Assembly (NCBI RefSeq): GCF_000195315.1
Contig: NC_015389.1
Coordinates: 1,178,001-1,242,000, forward strand
Source: Coriobacterium glomerans PW2
GTDB lineage: Bacteria; Actinomycetota; Coriobacteriia; Coriobacteriales; Coriobacteriaceae
DNA: 64,000 bases
Reading direction: 5' to 3'
Position 1 is the stretch's first letter. Each line of letters starts with the position of its first letter. Shown here piece after piece: positions 6,681 through 16,220 of the stretch. The translations under genes were made by a program, and so were the position numbers. The notes under the pieces are model-generated. The model saw only the letters and a list, made by a program, of their open reading frames with translations. It did no database searches and was not told the origin of the DNA.

Positions 6681-9507
6681 TCACCTCCGCCTGCGCGCGA
6701 GTCCGGCTGTCAGCGCGCGCAGCCCGCAGGCCAACGCGATCGCGGCGCCGCCGCCCTCCGCTACGGTGAGCGGCGAGGAGGCCCCGGCTGAGGGAAGCTC
6801 CGGGGTACGGGTGTCCGCCACGGCGACGCGGAAGGAGCCGTCGGGGCACACCGGAGCGGGCGAGCCCTCATCGGGGTAGCGGCCCTGCTCGTCGGCGACG
6901 AACACGGTGACACCGGAGGTGTCGGCGACGATGCGCCAGGGTCGGGTGGCCAGTTGGTAGCCGGACGGGGCGCGCGTCTCGCTCAGCAGGTAGGTCCCGT
7001 GTCTGATCCCGGCGATGAGCGCGACACCGCTGTCGTCGGTCTCGGCCGTGCGAGCGGTGCCGCCGCCTTCCGGCTCCAGCGAGAACCCCGCGCCGGCCAA
7101 GGGCGCGCCACCTTCGGCGTCGGACTTCTCGATCCGAAGCGTCACCGTGGGGATCCTCGTGTTGATCACCGTGATCGCGGCCCCCCGTCGAGTGACGGCC
7201 ACCTCGTATCCGGCCCGCTCCGGGACGAGACCCCCGACCGATACCTCCCGGGCTGTGTAGGAGATCTCCCCGGTTGCGGCGGTCGCGGTCGGCATGCCCG
7301 CGAGCTCGACCGACCAGCCGCCGGCGGCGTCGAGCTGGCGAGTCCCGAGGACGCCGGATGCGCCCGGCTCGGTTCCGCTCCAGCTGAGCTCGACGACCAC
7401 CGCGGCGCGCTCCGCCTCGGCGGTGTCCGGCCATGACTTGGAGACGCGGAGGTCCTCAACAGGCGCGCCGTACTCGTTGACGAAGGCGACCCGCGTCTCG
7501 ACTCCGCCGATGTCGACCTCGGCGGAGTCGGACAGGCTAAGCGCTCCGGTGCCGACGCGCACCTGCGCGGCCACCGTGGTCGAGGCGACTGCGTATCCCC
7601 GCTCGGTCAGGATCGTCCGGCCGGTGGCGGCCCGCGAGAGCCGCCAAGTGCAGGTGACCTCGTCGACGTCCTCGTCCAGGATCCCCCCTGCCGGCGTCGT
7701 CTCCGTGGCGTTGGAGAAAGTGAGGGCCGGCAGGGCGCCGGAGCCCGACTCGATCGAGAACGACCCGGCTAGATCGATCCGATCCCGGCTCGTCAGGCGC
7801 GACAGCCCGGTGAGGGTCTTGGTGATCGTCAGCTTGCCGGTCGCCGCGCTCACCTCGTTGGTCGCCGTCACCGTCTGGGGGCGCCCCTCACCAGTCGCAT
7901 CGGGGCGTCTGGCCGTCGCCGAGCCGTTATCGCCGCCGGTCACATCGTTGGTCCAAGAGGTCGAGAACGCCGAGGGATCCCGATCCGGTGCCCCGGTCTC
8001 GCTGAAGCGCACCCGTGTCCCCTCGGGCAGCCCGCGAATCGAGACCGCGCGATCCGGCAGCGCCGCGATGCCGGTCATCTCGCCGCGAGAGGGATCGGCG
8101 GCGTCCGGGGTCACCCTGAGCTCGGTCGCGCCGTCGGCCAGACCGCGCGCCGGATAGCTGGGATGCAGAACTGCGCCGGCAGGCAGCTCGAGGTGGGCGG
8201 AGAAGGTGAACGGCTCGCTGCGGTAGCGGTCGGCGTCGGCACCGGAGAGGCGCTTCACGAGGCCGACCTGCGCCGTGCGGGAGACATAGACCGTGAAGAT
8301 GGAGTGATGGGGATCGCCGCCGTCCCATGACAAGCTCATGGAACCGTCGTGGGCGCGCGTGTAGTCATATGTCGCGAACGGGTGGCCCGGATCCGCCTTC
8401 TCGGTGGAGCTCCAGGGATCGGTATCACCCTGATAGGCCGCTTTGTACGCCTCGATCCTTGTGATGTGATACTGATTCTCGTCGATTGCATCTACTGTGA
8501 TGTTCTGAACACCGAGGTTGTTGCCAACGTAGTACATTGTATCGCTCTTGGCGATCTGCTTGCCGGAGTCAGCATCGATCACCTCGGTGATGACCGCACA
8601 AGGGGTTGGGCTCGAACTGGTCGGAGGGCAAAAATACTGAAGGAACCACTCCGAGACACGAAAGTGCAAAATCGGATTCTTGGAATCGACGAGCGTGTCC
8701 TGCAGGTAGTAGAACACGAACTGCAGGCCGCTCCCGTCGCCGTGCACCCCGGTCCACTCGCCTGTCTCCTCGGGCATGAACTCGATCTGACCGTCCGCGG
8801 CCACCCTGATACGCGCTATGTCGGTGCCCGTGCGCGATTGAGTATTTCCGATATTACCCTGGAGGGGGCCGTAGTCTATCCCCCCATCCTTGCCCTTCAG
8901 GCTGAGCTTCCAGAATGTGAAGTCTCCTTCAATCGTGCCGTCGCCATTCCAGTAGTTGCGAGGCAGCTTCGCTATGTCCTCGATTACGGCACCTGACTCC
9001 CCTTTCGCATTCGCGAGATCAACCTGAAAAGGATCATGCAACCTGTCTGCGCCGTAGCGGATGGCGCTGAGCGTCGTAATCCCTCGAACATCGCGTGGAC
9101 CTGCATCATCTGAAACCCGATCGGGTGCGTTGCCCGCCACGCCGCCCTCTGAAACGGAATCTTTGTCGGCCGCTGAACTCGCATGCCCGGCGGGTGCTGT
9201 GCTGGACTTGCTGGCAGGCTTCTCTCCAGCCTCGGATGCGTTCGCCTTCGCAGAGCTGTCTGCGACGCGACCAGAAGCGGCTTGATCAGCCGAATCGTCG
9301 ACGCCGGGTTGGTCCTCAGTCGACCTCAGGGAAGAGTTGGACCCCCCCCCCGATCACGGGGGTATCGGCGAAGCCGGAGGAGAGCAGGGTCGCGGCGCAG
9401 GTGATCATGATGAGGAGGATGACCAAAGCGGTCATTGGGCGACGATGCGCAATCTTTTTATCGGAATCCTTCGTGCCATGTGAGAGAGGTTGGAGCCACC
9501 GTCTCAT
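6681..9507 (-). CDS. Cna-B/SpaA-type surface protein, split by a G10 tract (possibly phase-variable)
   Basis: Two adjacent frames make one gene. The first starts at 9507 behind GGAGG and encodes a basic N-terminus plus a hydrophobic signal segment (residues about 25-41), then stops after 63 residues. The second continues to 6681. They are offset by exactly one base, at ten consecutive G (9351-9342). With nine G the frame reads through as 941 residues. After a Ser/Ala/Glu-rich spacer come a large adhesin-like domain with two close cysteines, Cna-B-type domains (DLRVSKSW; TLRIEKSDAEGG...ETRAPSGY), and a C-terminal LPSAG sorting signal, hydrophobic stretch and RRRR tail. These features indicate a secreted, sortase-anchored wall protein. 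No sortase is in the window. As written the gene is out of frame: either an OFF phase variant or a homopolymer sequencing error. Confidence 0.8.
9342..9351 (-). repeat. G10 homopolymer just after the signal peptide
   Basis: Ten consecutive C on the plus strand (G on the coding strand) cover codons 53-55 plus one base, immediately after the predicted signal peptide. Nine or twelve G restore one continuous frame; ten or eleven give stops within a few codons. This is the classic position and composition of a contingency-locus tract. Confidence 0.75.
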
Positions 9508-9621
9508 GATCGACCTCCACGTAGGCTTCAGCCTGAGCCTGCTATCTTCCTATGCGAACACCAGTACGGCAAAGCCGTATCATCGATAGCCTTTGAATGG
9601 AATCTTCAACAATTGCTTTTA

Positions 9622-9650
9622 ACTCTATCACAGCCCTGTTCATCAGGCAA
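9622..9650 (-). promoter_or_regulatory. Candidate promoter of the surface-protein gene
   Basis: TTGCCT (9650-9645) and TAGAGT (9627-9622) on the minus strand are 17 bp apart, each matching four of six consensus bases. The implied leader is about 105 nt and contains a 6-bp hairpin (TACGGC/GCCGTA, 9565-9579). No better candidate is seen in the 236-bp gap. Confidence 0.35.
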
Positions 9651-9743
9651 CCTTCTGAGGGTGCCGTCGGTGGACGTCCGCGTGTTCGGTATCGATCAGC
9701 ATGAAAAGACGTCGCATGAGACGATGCGCGCGCGACCGACTTT

Positions 9744-10523
9744 CTACGCGAACTGGTTCCTATAAGCCTCGCAGACCTCATCGACCGAGCCGTCCATGCG
9801 AAGCTCGCCCTTCTCGATCCACACCGCGCGGCGGCAGATCCGCTCGACCTGCTCGATCGAGTGGCTCACGAACAGAACCGTCACCTTGCCTGAATCGATG
9901 AAATGCCGGATGCGCTGCTCGCACTTCTCTTGGAAGAACACATCGCCCACCGAGAGCGTTTCGTCGACGATGAGGATGTCGGGCTCGGTAACGGTCGCGA
10001 TCGCAAAGGCGATACGCGCGACCATACCGCTCGAGTAATTCTTGAGAGGCATGTCCATGAAATCGTGCAGCTCGGCGAAGTCGACGATATCATCCAGATG
10101 AGCGTCGATGAACTGCTTGTTGTAGCCGAGCAGCGCACCGTTCAGATAGATATTCTCCCGAGCGGTGAGCTCCATGTCAAAGCCGGCCCCCAACTCGATC
10201 AGAGGCGCGATGTTGCCGTGAACGATGCACGCGCCCTCACTCGGTTCGAGAACGCCGGCGATGACCTTGAGCATCGTGGACTTGCCCGAGCCGTTCGTCC
10301 CGACAAGACCCACGACGTCGCCTCGACGAACCTTGAACGAGATGTGGCGGAGCGCGCGAAACTCCTCGAAGAACAACTCGTGGCGCATGATCTTGATGAA
10401 GTACTCCTTCAGATTGTTCAGCTGCTCGGATGCCATGTTGAAGATCATGGTGACGTCGTCGACCTCGACGGCGCACTCATCACGTGAGACTTCAGTGATT
10501 TCAGATAGTTCCGAATCGCTCAT
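9744..10523 (-). CDS. Polysaccharide/teichoic-acid export ABC transporter, ATPase
   Basis: 259 residues. It has Walker A GTNGSGKST, the shortened signature YSSGM typical of the Wzt/TagH/KpsT export ATPases, and Walker B ILIVDETLSVGD. It lacks the C-terminal substrate-binding domain of long Wzt proteins, so it is of the KpsT/TagH short form. The ATG follows AAGGAG. It lies 9 bp after the permease gene and the two should form one exporter that moves a lipid-linked cell-surface glycan across the membrane. The glycan genes are not in the window. Confidence 0.85.
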   Translation of the reverse strand: MSDSELSEITEVSRDECAVEVDDVTMIFNMASEQLNNLKEYFIKIMRHELFFEEFRALRHISFKVRRGDVVGLVGTNGSGKSTMLKVIAGVLEPSEGACIVHGNIAPLIELGAGFDMELTARENIYLNGALLGYNKQFIDAHLDDIVDFAELHDFMDMPLKNYSSGMVARIAFAIATVTEPDILIVDETLSVGDVFFQEKCEQRIRHFIDSGKVTVLFVSHSIEQVERICRRAVWIEKGELRMDGSVDEVCEAYRNQFA

Positions 10524-10532
10524 CGGATCTCC

Positions 10533-11357
10533 TTAGATGTAGAGGATGAAACGGTGCTCAGTCCTGTGAAACACCGTGTATCCGATGAGGAGCGCGAAGA
10601 CCGCCCAACCGGTGCACATCACCAAGGTGATGGGGGCCGGATTCGCCTGATAGAGAAAGATCTGGCGCATGAACGTCAGATAGTTGTACATCGGATTGGC
10701 ATACATGAGAACGCGCAGGGCATGAGGCATGGTCTGAATGAAGTCGACGCGCCAGAAGATCGGCGTGAAATAGGTCCATGCCGTGAGCACCACGCTCCAC
10801 AGATGCATGATGTCTCGGAAGAAGACGGTGAGCGCCGACAGCAGAAGCCCAAGCCCCATGCAAAAGGCGACCAGAAGCAGAAGACAGACCGGCAGCCAGA
10901 CGACATGCCACGTGGGAATGATCCTGAACCACAGCATGACCAGCGCCACAGCGATGAGCGAGAAGCCGAAGTTCACAAGCGAGAACAGCACCTTCTGCAC
11001 TGGAAATACAAACCGATGGACCCTGACCTTCTTGAGCAGCGCCGAAGCGCTGAAAATGGACATAAGCGCCTGCGAGGTCGAATCCGACATGAGAGAGAAC
11101 GTGACGTTGCCCAAAATCAGATAGAGCGGGTAGTTCGGAATGCCGCCACCTTCGGCCTGAGCGAACATCGTTGTGAACACGATCGCCATGACGATCATCA
11201 TGAGCAAGGGGTTGAGCACGCTCCACGCCACCCCCAGCCGAGAGCGGCGGTATTTGATCTTGAAGTCCTTGGTGACCAGCTGCCGCAAGATGAAGATATC
11301 TTTTTCAACGTCGCTCCCGGCATGGGAGTTCGTGCGAATGGTTGAACTATCTGGCAC
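10533..11357 (-). CDS. Polysaccharide/teichoic-acid export ABC transporter, permease
   Basis: About 274 residues with roughly six hydrophobic segments. The motif YRRSRLGVAWSVLNPLL near the N-terminus is typical of ABC-2 export permeases of the Wzm/TagG family, which pair with the ATPase downstream. I choose GTG at 11357 because AGGAG precedes it by seven bases. An ATG at 11402 is in frame but lies within a probable extended -10 element (11401-11409) and has a weak ribosome site. The longer form would have 289 residues. Confidence 0.8.
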   Translation of the reverse strand: MPDSSTIRTNSHAGSDVEKDIFILRQLVTKDFKIKYRRSRLGVAWSVLNPLLMMIVMAIVFTTMFAQAEGGGIPNYPLYLILGNVTFSLMSDSTSQALMSIFSASALLKKVRVHRFVFPVQKVLFSLVNFGFSLIAVALVMLWFRIIPTWHVVWLPVCLLLLVAFCMGLGLLLSALTVFFRDIMHLWSVVLTAWTYFTPIFWRVDFIQTMPHALRVLMYANPMYNYLTFMRQIFLYQANPAPITLVMCTGWAVFALLIGYTVFHRTEHRFILYI

Positions 11358-11400
11358 GGGGCCGCTCCTCAGCAGTTCGGTTCCGTATTCATGAAGTGTC

Positions 11401-11409
11401 ATTCTAGCA
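11401..11409 (-). promoter_or_regulatory. Extended -10 promoter of the export ABC operon
   Basis: The minus strand reads TGCTAGAAT (11409-11401), an extended -10 element with five of six hexamer matches. No good -35 is visible at the right distance. Its position supports the downstream GTG as start of the permease. Confidence 0.4.
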
Positions 11410-11433
11410 CACCATCTTTTTTCGATTTCCGCC

Positions 11434-11461
11434 TTGTCAAGCGCCACGAGTTTTGTATACT
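11434..11461 (+). promoter_or_regulatory. Promoter of tRNA-Asn
   Basis: TTGTCA (11434-11439) and TATACT (11456-11461) are separated by 16 bp, about 32 bp before the mature tRNA start. Confidence 0.7.
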
Positions 11462-11493
11462 GATCTCTGTTGCTCGAGGGCGACACAACTCAT

Positions 11494-11568
11494 TCCTCGG
11501 TAGCTCAATGGTAGAGCCCGCGGCTGTTAACCGCGTTGTTGTAGGTTCGAGTCCTACCCGGGGAGCCA
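11494..11568 (+). tRNA. tRNA-Asn (anticodon GTT)
   Basis: A complete cloverleaf: acceptor TCCTCGG/CCGGGGA with one G-U pair, D arm GCTC/GAGC, anticodon arm CGCGG-CTGTTAA-CCGCG giving anticodon GTT, T arm GTAGG-TTCGAGT-CCTAC, discriminator G and an encoded CCA. It is a single tRNA with its own promoter and terminator. Confidence 0.97.
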
Positions 11569-11576
11569 GATCTTTT

Positions 11577-11612
11577 AAAGAACCCCACCGGTTTCGCCCG
11601 GTGGGGTTCTTT
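11577..11612 (+). terminator. Terminator after tRNA-Asn
   Basis: Perfect 15-bp stem (11577-11591 with 11598-11612), 6-nt loop TTTCGC, A-rich 5' base and T-rich 3' base. It could also stop transcription coming from the opposite side. Confidence 0.9.
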
Positions 11613-11747
11613 GTTCACAGCAATCTGGGACACCGTTCATGGGGCCATGGGCCGGCATCAAGCTCCAGCCGTCCGCGGGCAATCAGGGAGTCGCGCGACC
11701 GATGCACGATGATCGACATCTCTTCGCGCGCGAGGATCGAGACCGCA

Positions 11748-13076
11748 TCAGCTCTCGATGTAGTCCTTCAACTTGCTCGAACGGCTCGGATGACGAAGCT
11801 TCGCCAGCGTTTTGGATTCGATCTGGCGAATCCGCTCGCGCGTGACGCCGAAATCGCGACCGACCTCCTCGAGCGTGCGCGGATGACCATCATTGAGACC
11901 GAAGCGCAGTTCGATCACCTTGCGCTCGCGATCTGCGAGCGAATCGAGAACCTGAACGAGTTGCTCGCGCAGCATCGAGAAGCTCGCAGCATCAGGCGGA
12001 ACCACAGCCTGCGCGTCCTCGATGAAGTCACCGAGCTGGGAGTCCTCCTCCTCGCCGATCGGCGTTTCAAGCGAGACGGGCTCTTGGCTGATCTTCTGGA
12101 TCTCGCGAACCCGATCCGCGCTCATCTCCATCTCTGCGCCGATCTCCTCAGGCGTCGGATCGCGTCCGAGTTCCTGCAGCAGCTGGCGCTGCACCCGAAC
12201 AAGCTTGTTGATGGTCTCGACCATATGGACCGGAATGCGAATGGTTCGCGCTTGATCTGCGATGGCCCGGGTGATAGCCTGACGGATCCACCACGTCGCA
12301 TACGTGGAGAACTTGAATCCCTTTTCATAGTCGAATTTCTCGACAGCGCGGATCAGACCCAGATTGCCCTCTTGGATGAGATCCAGAAAGTGCATTCCGC
12401 GACCCACATATCGTTTAGCGATGGATACGACGAGGCGCAGATTCGCTGAGATAAGCGCTTGCTTCGCCTCGAGACCCACCTGCTCGATGCGCGAAAGGCG
12501 ACGCATATCGGCACGAGTCAGGGCGATTTCTCCTCGATCGCTCGATTCGAGTTTCTCCGCTGCCTCAAGACCCGCTTCGATCTTCATTGCGAGATCGACC
12601 TCATCGGCAGCCGTGAGCAGATCGACTTTGCCGATCTCCTTCAGGTACATGCGAACCGGATCACCGGTGAGCATGACCGTCGAAGCGTCGAGACCGCGCA
12701 GGCGAGCCCGCGAGCGCGACGAGCGCACACGGGATTTCTTCTTCGGCTTGGCCGCGGCCATCTCGGCGTCGGCGATCTTGGCCACCTTGATATCATGGTC
12801 CTCGATGTTGTCATCATCGAGGTCGGAAACGAGATCGTCCCCGGGTGCCTCCTCCAGGGGCACGGTCACATCCTCGTCATCATGGGCGATGACATCGATG
12901 CCCCGCTCGCGAAGCGATTGATAGATGGAAGCCAGCTGTGCATCGGATATCTCGATCTCCTTGAATGCGATCTGGATATCATCCTCGGAAACCGATCCGC
13001 TTTTTGTTCCCTTGTCCAGCAGCTGATCCATATAAGGGTCGAGTTCGGTCTCCGTGCTCCCCGTCTTTTTCTGCAC
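11748..13076 (-). CDS. rpoD: Primary sigma factor of RNA polymerase
   Basis: 442 residues. It contains sigma regions in order: a 1.1-like acidic N-terminus (about residues 10-75), a basic linker rich in Lys/Arg, region 1.2 ([11 protein letters not shown]), region 2 ([16 protein letters not shown] and [12 protein letters not shown], -10 recognition), region 3, and region 4 ([10 protein letters not shown], -35 recognition). The GTG start follows GGGAG. The downstream position behind dnaG recalls the dnaG-rpoD pairing of the macromolecular synthesis operon; a 146-bp gap separates them. Confidence 0.96.
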   Translation of the reverse strand: MQKKTGSTETELDPYMDQLLDKGTKSGSVSEDDIQIAFKEIEISDAQLASIYQSLRERGIDVIAHDDEDVTVPLEEAPGDDLVSDLDDDNIEDHDIKVAKIADAEMAAAKPKKKSRVRSSRSRARLRGLDASTVMLTGDPVRMYLKEIGKVDLLTAADEVDLAMKIEAGLEAAEKLESSDRGEIALTRADMRRLSRIEQVGLEAKQALISANLRLVVSIAKRYVGRGMHFLDLIQEGNLGLIRAVEKFDYEKGFKFSTYATWWIRQAITRAIADQARTIRIPVHMVETINKLVRVQRQLLQELGRDPTPEEIGAEMEMSADRVREIQKISQEPVSLETPIGEEEDSQLGDFIEDAQAVVPPDAASFSMLREQLVQVLDSLADRERKVIELRFGLNDGHPRTLEEVGRDFGVTRERIRQIESKTLAKLRHPSRSSKLKDYIES

Positions 13077-13222
13077 AGATTCTCCCTTCCTGATTTACAA
13101 GAGTTTTTACTTTAACACACCTGTCTATACCCAGCGAAAAAAGTTGCAAGCAGCATAAAAGCTATCAGAGACATGCACCGAATACGTACAATGTGACAAC
13201 CCGTGTACCCGTTTCGCAGCGA

Positions 13223-15217
13223 TCATGCACCTTCATCGCTCGATGGAGCGTCGAGCTGATCCGCGACCCCTTCGACGGCGCGAGCGAGCTCGCGCAGGCG
13301 CTCGGTATCTTGTGACGCCCGGATCATGAGCTCACGGCGCTCATCCGCCTGTGAGCAGCGGTCCTGACGCAGCTGCGCCTGAGTCGCCCGCAACCGTCGT
13401 CGAACGGTATACAGCTCGAGCGCATCGAGCAGAAATGCGATGTTCGTCTCAGTCGGATGAACGCTCGTCGAGGATATTGTGCCTCCGGCCGCAACCTGAT
13501 CCGCCTGCGGGCAGACCGCACGGGCTGCCGCCATGACAACGGAGGGCTCAGAGCCGCTCGGTGTCGCAAGAATCGCCCAGGCGATCGCCTCGTGGCGAGA
13601 ATCGACCCATTCGATCTGGGTGATCCGCTCAGCGAAGGGTCGAAACATATCGGGATACAGCGTGAGAAGCGAGATGAGTTCGCGCTCGCCGACAAGGGCG
13701 CGGCGCTCAAGATCGCTCAGACAAGTCGGGCGCTCGCCAACTCCGCGATCAGATGCCATAGCGGACGGCGACGCGCCGTGCGCTTCGAGAGAATCGGCGA
13801 GTTCGCGTTCGGCGAAGTCCGGCTCGATTCGAGTTGTCCGGGCCGCGCGATCGACATCAGAACGCTTTCGAGTCGAGGGCGAAAGCATATGCACTCGTTG
13901 CCCATCGCGACGCTGAGCCACCTGCTTTTCATGCTGGATCTGCTGGAACACGCGCGCAGCCGAATTTCTGACCGCCGCGATGTCCAGCCCCACCAGATCA
14001 GCTATCCGCATGTAATACGCATCGACCATATAGCTCTCACGTAGCGGGAAAATGAGACGGCAGCCATCCTCCAGCGCCTTCACGCGTCCTGCGGGGGTAC
14101 CGAGATTGCTCTTCTCCTCGAGTTTGCGAAAAACGAATGCCAAAAGCTCCTCGGATCGATCGAGCCGCTCGCGCAGCGCTTCGCCGCCGCGCTCGGTGAC
14201 GAACTCCATGGGATCAAGGTTGTCGGGCAGAATCGCGCAGCGAAGATCGATGGAATCGCGTTCGATGAATCTGAGCGCGCGCTCGGCGGCGGCCTGCCCC
14301 GCCGCATCTCCGTCGAACAGATAGATCACCCGTTTCGCGAAACGGGTGAGCGTCTTCACATGATGCTCGGTGAGGGCGGTACCCAGGGTGGCGACCACGT
14401 TTCTGATGCCAGCCTCATAGCAGGCGATCGCGTCGGTATAGCCCTCGACGACGATCACCTCCGCCTTCGCGACGACGTGCTCCTTTGCCCAGTTGAATCC
14501 ATAGAGGTTTCGCTTCTTGTGAAATATCGAGGTCTCGGCGGTATTCAGATACTTCGGCTGACCCTCGCCCATGATCCTGCCGCCGAATGCGATGCAGCGT
14601 CCCTGTTCATCGAAGATCGGAAAGATCACGCGATCGAAAAACCTATCGATGAGGCCCGAGCCATCGCGCGCGAGGGCGACATTCGCGTCGACCATTTCAT
14701 GAGGGGTATAGCCGGCCCCGCCCAGATGAGCTACGAGCGCGCCGTGACCGGGTGCGAATCCCAGCCGATACCGCTGGCAGACCTCGCGGCCAATACCGCG
14801 GGATCTGAAATAATCCCGGGCGCGACCATCCTTTCCACGCATGAGCAAGGTGTGATAGAAACTTGCGGTCGCCTCGCAAACGTCCATGATGCGAGAGCGC
14901 TTCGTGCCACTCGAGGACCGCTCGCCGCGCTCCTCGAGTTCGATGCCGGCGCGCTCAGCGAGAAACCGAATAGACTCCGGAAAGCTCAGGTTCTCGCGAT
15001 GCATGATGTAGGCGAAGCAGTCACCTCCCAGTCCGCAACCGAAACAGTGCCAGACCTGCGTCGAGGGAATGATGTGAAACGAGGGCGTCTTCTCCCCGTG
15101 GAACGGACAGCAGCACCAGAACTCCTGACCGCGCTGACGCACCTCCACGGTCTCTTGAACAAGCTGAACGAGATCGGTCGCAGCGCGAACGCGATCCTTG
15201 TCCTCATCGGTGATCAT
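13223..15217 (-). CDS. dnaG: DNA primase
   Basis: 664 residues. DnaG makes RNA primers at the replication fork. The N-terminal CHC2 zinc finger shows CCPFHGEKTPSF and WHCFGCG, followed by the primase core and a TOPRIM domain with VVEGYTDAI and LFDGDAAG. The C-terminal third is the variable DnaB-interaction region. The ATG at 15217 lies inside the 3' end of ribF, with a 14-base overlap. Confidence 0.96.
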   Translation of the reverse strand: MITDEDKDRVRAATDLVQLVQETVEVRQRGQEFWCCCPFHGEKTPSFHIIPSTQVWHCFGCGLGGDCFAYIMHRENLSFPESIRFLAERAGIELEERGERSSSGTKRSRIMDVCEATASFYHTLLMRGKDGRARDYFRSRGIGREVCQRYRLGFAPGHGALVAHLGGAGYTPHEMVDANVALARDGSGLIDRFFDRVIFPIFDEQGRCIAFGGRIMGEGQPKYLNTAETSIFHKKRNLYGFNWAKEHVVAKAEVIVVEGYTDAIACYEAGIRNVVATLGTALTEHHVKTLTRFAKRVIYLFDGDAAGQAAAERALRFIERDSIDLRCAILPDNLDPMEFVTERGGEALRERLDRSEELLAFVFRKLEEKSNLGTPAGRVKALEDGCRLIFPLRESYMVDAYYMRIADLVGLDIAAVRNSAARVFQQIQHEKQVAQRRDGQRVHMLSPSTRKRSDVDRAARTTRIEPDFAERELADSLEAHGASPSAMASDRGVGERPTCLSDLERRALVGERELISLLTLYPDMFRPFAERITQIEWVDSRHEAIAWAILATPSGSEPSVVMAAARAVCPQADQVAAGGTISSTSVHPTETNIAFLLDALELYTVRRRLRATQAQLRQDRCSQADERRELMIRASQDTERLRELARAVEGVADQLDAPSSDEGA

Positions 15218-16220
15218 CGTCTAGGTCCACCCCGCTCTCGCCGAGATCCGCGCGCACGCGGTCGATGTCCGCGAGCACCTGGGCTGTGAGATCCTCGATC
15301 GATGGAAAGACCTCGGCGGCGCGCAGCCGCCGATCGATGGTGAGCGCAATCCGGCGGCCGTAGAGATCACCGGAGAAGCCGAGCAGCGTCGCCTCGAGAT
15401 GAGCAGAGCGTGGGTCGTCGCGAAACATCGGCGGCACGCCGATGTTGATCGCAGCGGGCCAGACGCAACCGTCGACGGAGGCAAAGCCCGCATACACCCC
15501 GTCGGCGGGAAGCGCCATTTCGGGTGCAACACGAACGTTCGCCGTTGGAAAACCCATGCCGGTGCCCTCGCCCCGGCCGGTCGCAACGCGACCGCGCACG
15601 AGATAGCGCCGACCCAAACAGGCACTCGCCTCCTTGATCTCGGCGTCGCGGATGAGTCTTCTGATTCTGCTCGCGGTGACCGGCGCGCCTCCCAGCGAGA
15701 CCAGCTCGCGAGCGCAGACGTCGATGCCGCGCGGAGCGCACCATGCGCGAATGCGCTCGACGCTGGCGGCGCCGTGCGCGCCGAGTCTGAAATCTGCGCC
15801 GACATGGATGGAGCGGAGCCGGACGCTGCGCAGCAGCACCTCCTCGAAGAAGCGGACGTGATCGAGAGCTGCGAGCTCGCGCGTGAACGGTATGACGAGC
15901 ACGCCGTCGACGCCGAGCGTCGCCAACTGACGCAGACGATCGCGCGTGGTCATGAGCTCGGGCGCCGGCTCAGCGCAGACGATCCGATCGGGATCGGGAT
16001 CAAATGTGACGACCACCGCGGATATGCCCTGGTCACGTGCTCGAGCAACCGCCTGAGCGATGAGATCTCGATGACCGATATGAACGCCATCGAAGACACC
16101 GATCGCAACCGCGGCGGCTCGCGGGCCCGCGAAATCGGCTGAACCGTCGAACACGTCGATGGGAGCATGCGATGCGGATACCAGAAAATCGCGTCGCAAC
16201 TCAGCGAGGGGCGCATTCAT
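15204..16220 (-). CDS. ribF: Bifunctional riboflavin kinase / FAD synthetase
   Basis: 338 residues. It phosphorylates riboflavin to FMN and adenylylates FMN to FAD. The N-terminal nucleotidyltransferase has IGVFDGVHIGH and TFDPDP; the C-terminal flavokinase has GMGFPTANV. The ATG at 16220 overlaps the truB stop as ATGA; a much longer frame upstream would lie in truB. It overlaps dnaG downstream. Confidence 0.95.
   Translation of the reverse strand: MNAPLAELRRDFLVSASHAPIDVFDGSADFAGPRAAAVAIGVFDGVHIGHRDLIAQAVARARDQGISAVVVTFDPDPDRIVCAEPAPELMTTRDRLRQLATLGVDGVLVIPFTRELAALDHVRFFEEVLLRSVRLRSIHVGADFRLGAHGAASVERIRAWCAPRGIDVCARELVSLGGAPVTASRIRRLIRDAEIKEASACLGRRYLVRGRVATGRGEGTGMGFPTANVRVAPEMALPADGVYAGFASVDGCVWPAAINIGVPPMFRDDPRSAHLEATLLGFSGDLYGRRIALTIDRRLRAAEVFPSIEDLTAQVLADIDRVRADLGESGVDLDDDHR

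Noticed and set aside
9319-9507. Independent 63-residue secreted peptide
   Set aside because: Its signal peptide is followed by the G10 tract and the downstream frame continues without stop after a one-base shift, so it is better read as the start of the large surface protein.
11402-11486. Longer N-terminus for the export permease (start at 11486)
   Set aside because: That start would sit close to tRNA-Asn and inside the tRNA promoter region, without a ribosome site; the GTG at 11357 has AGGAG.
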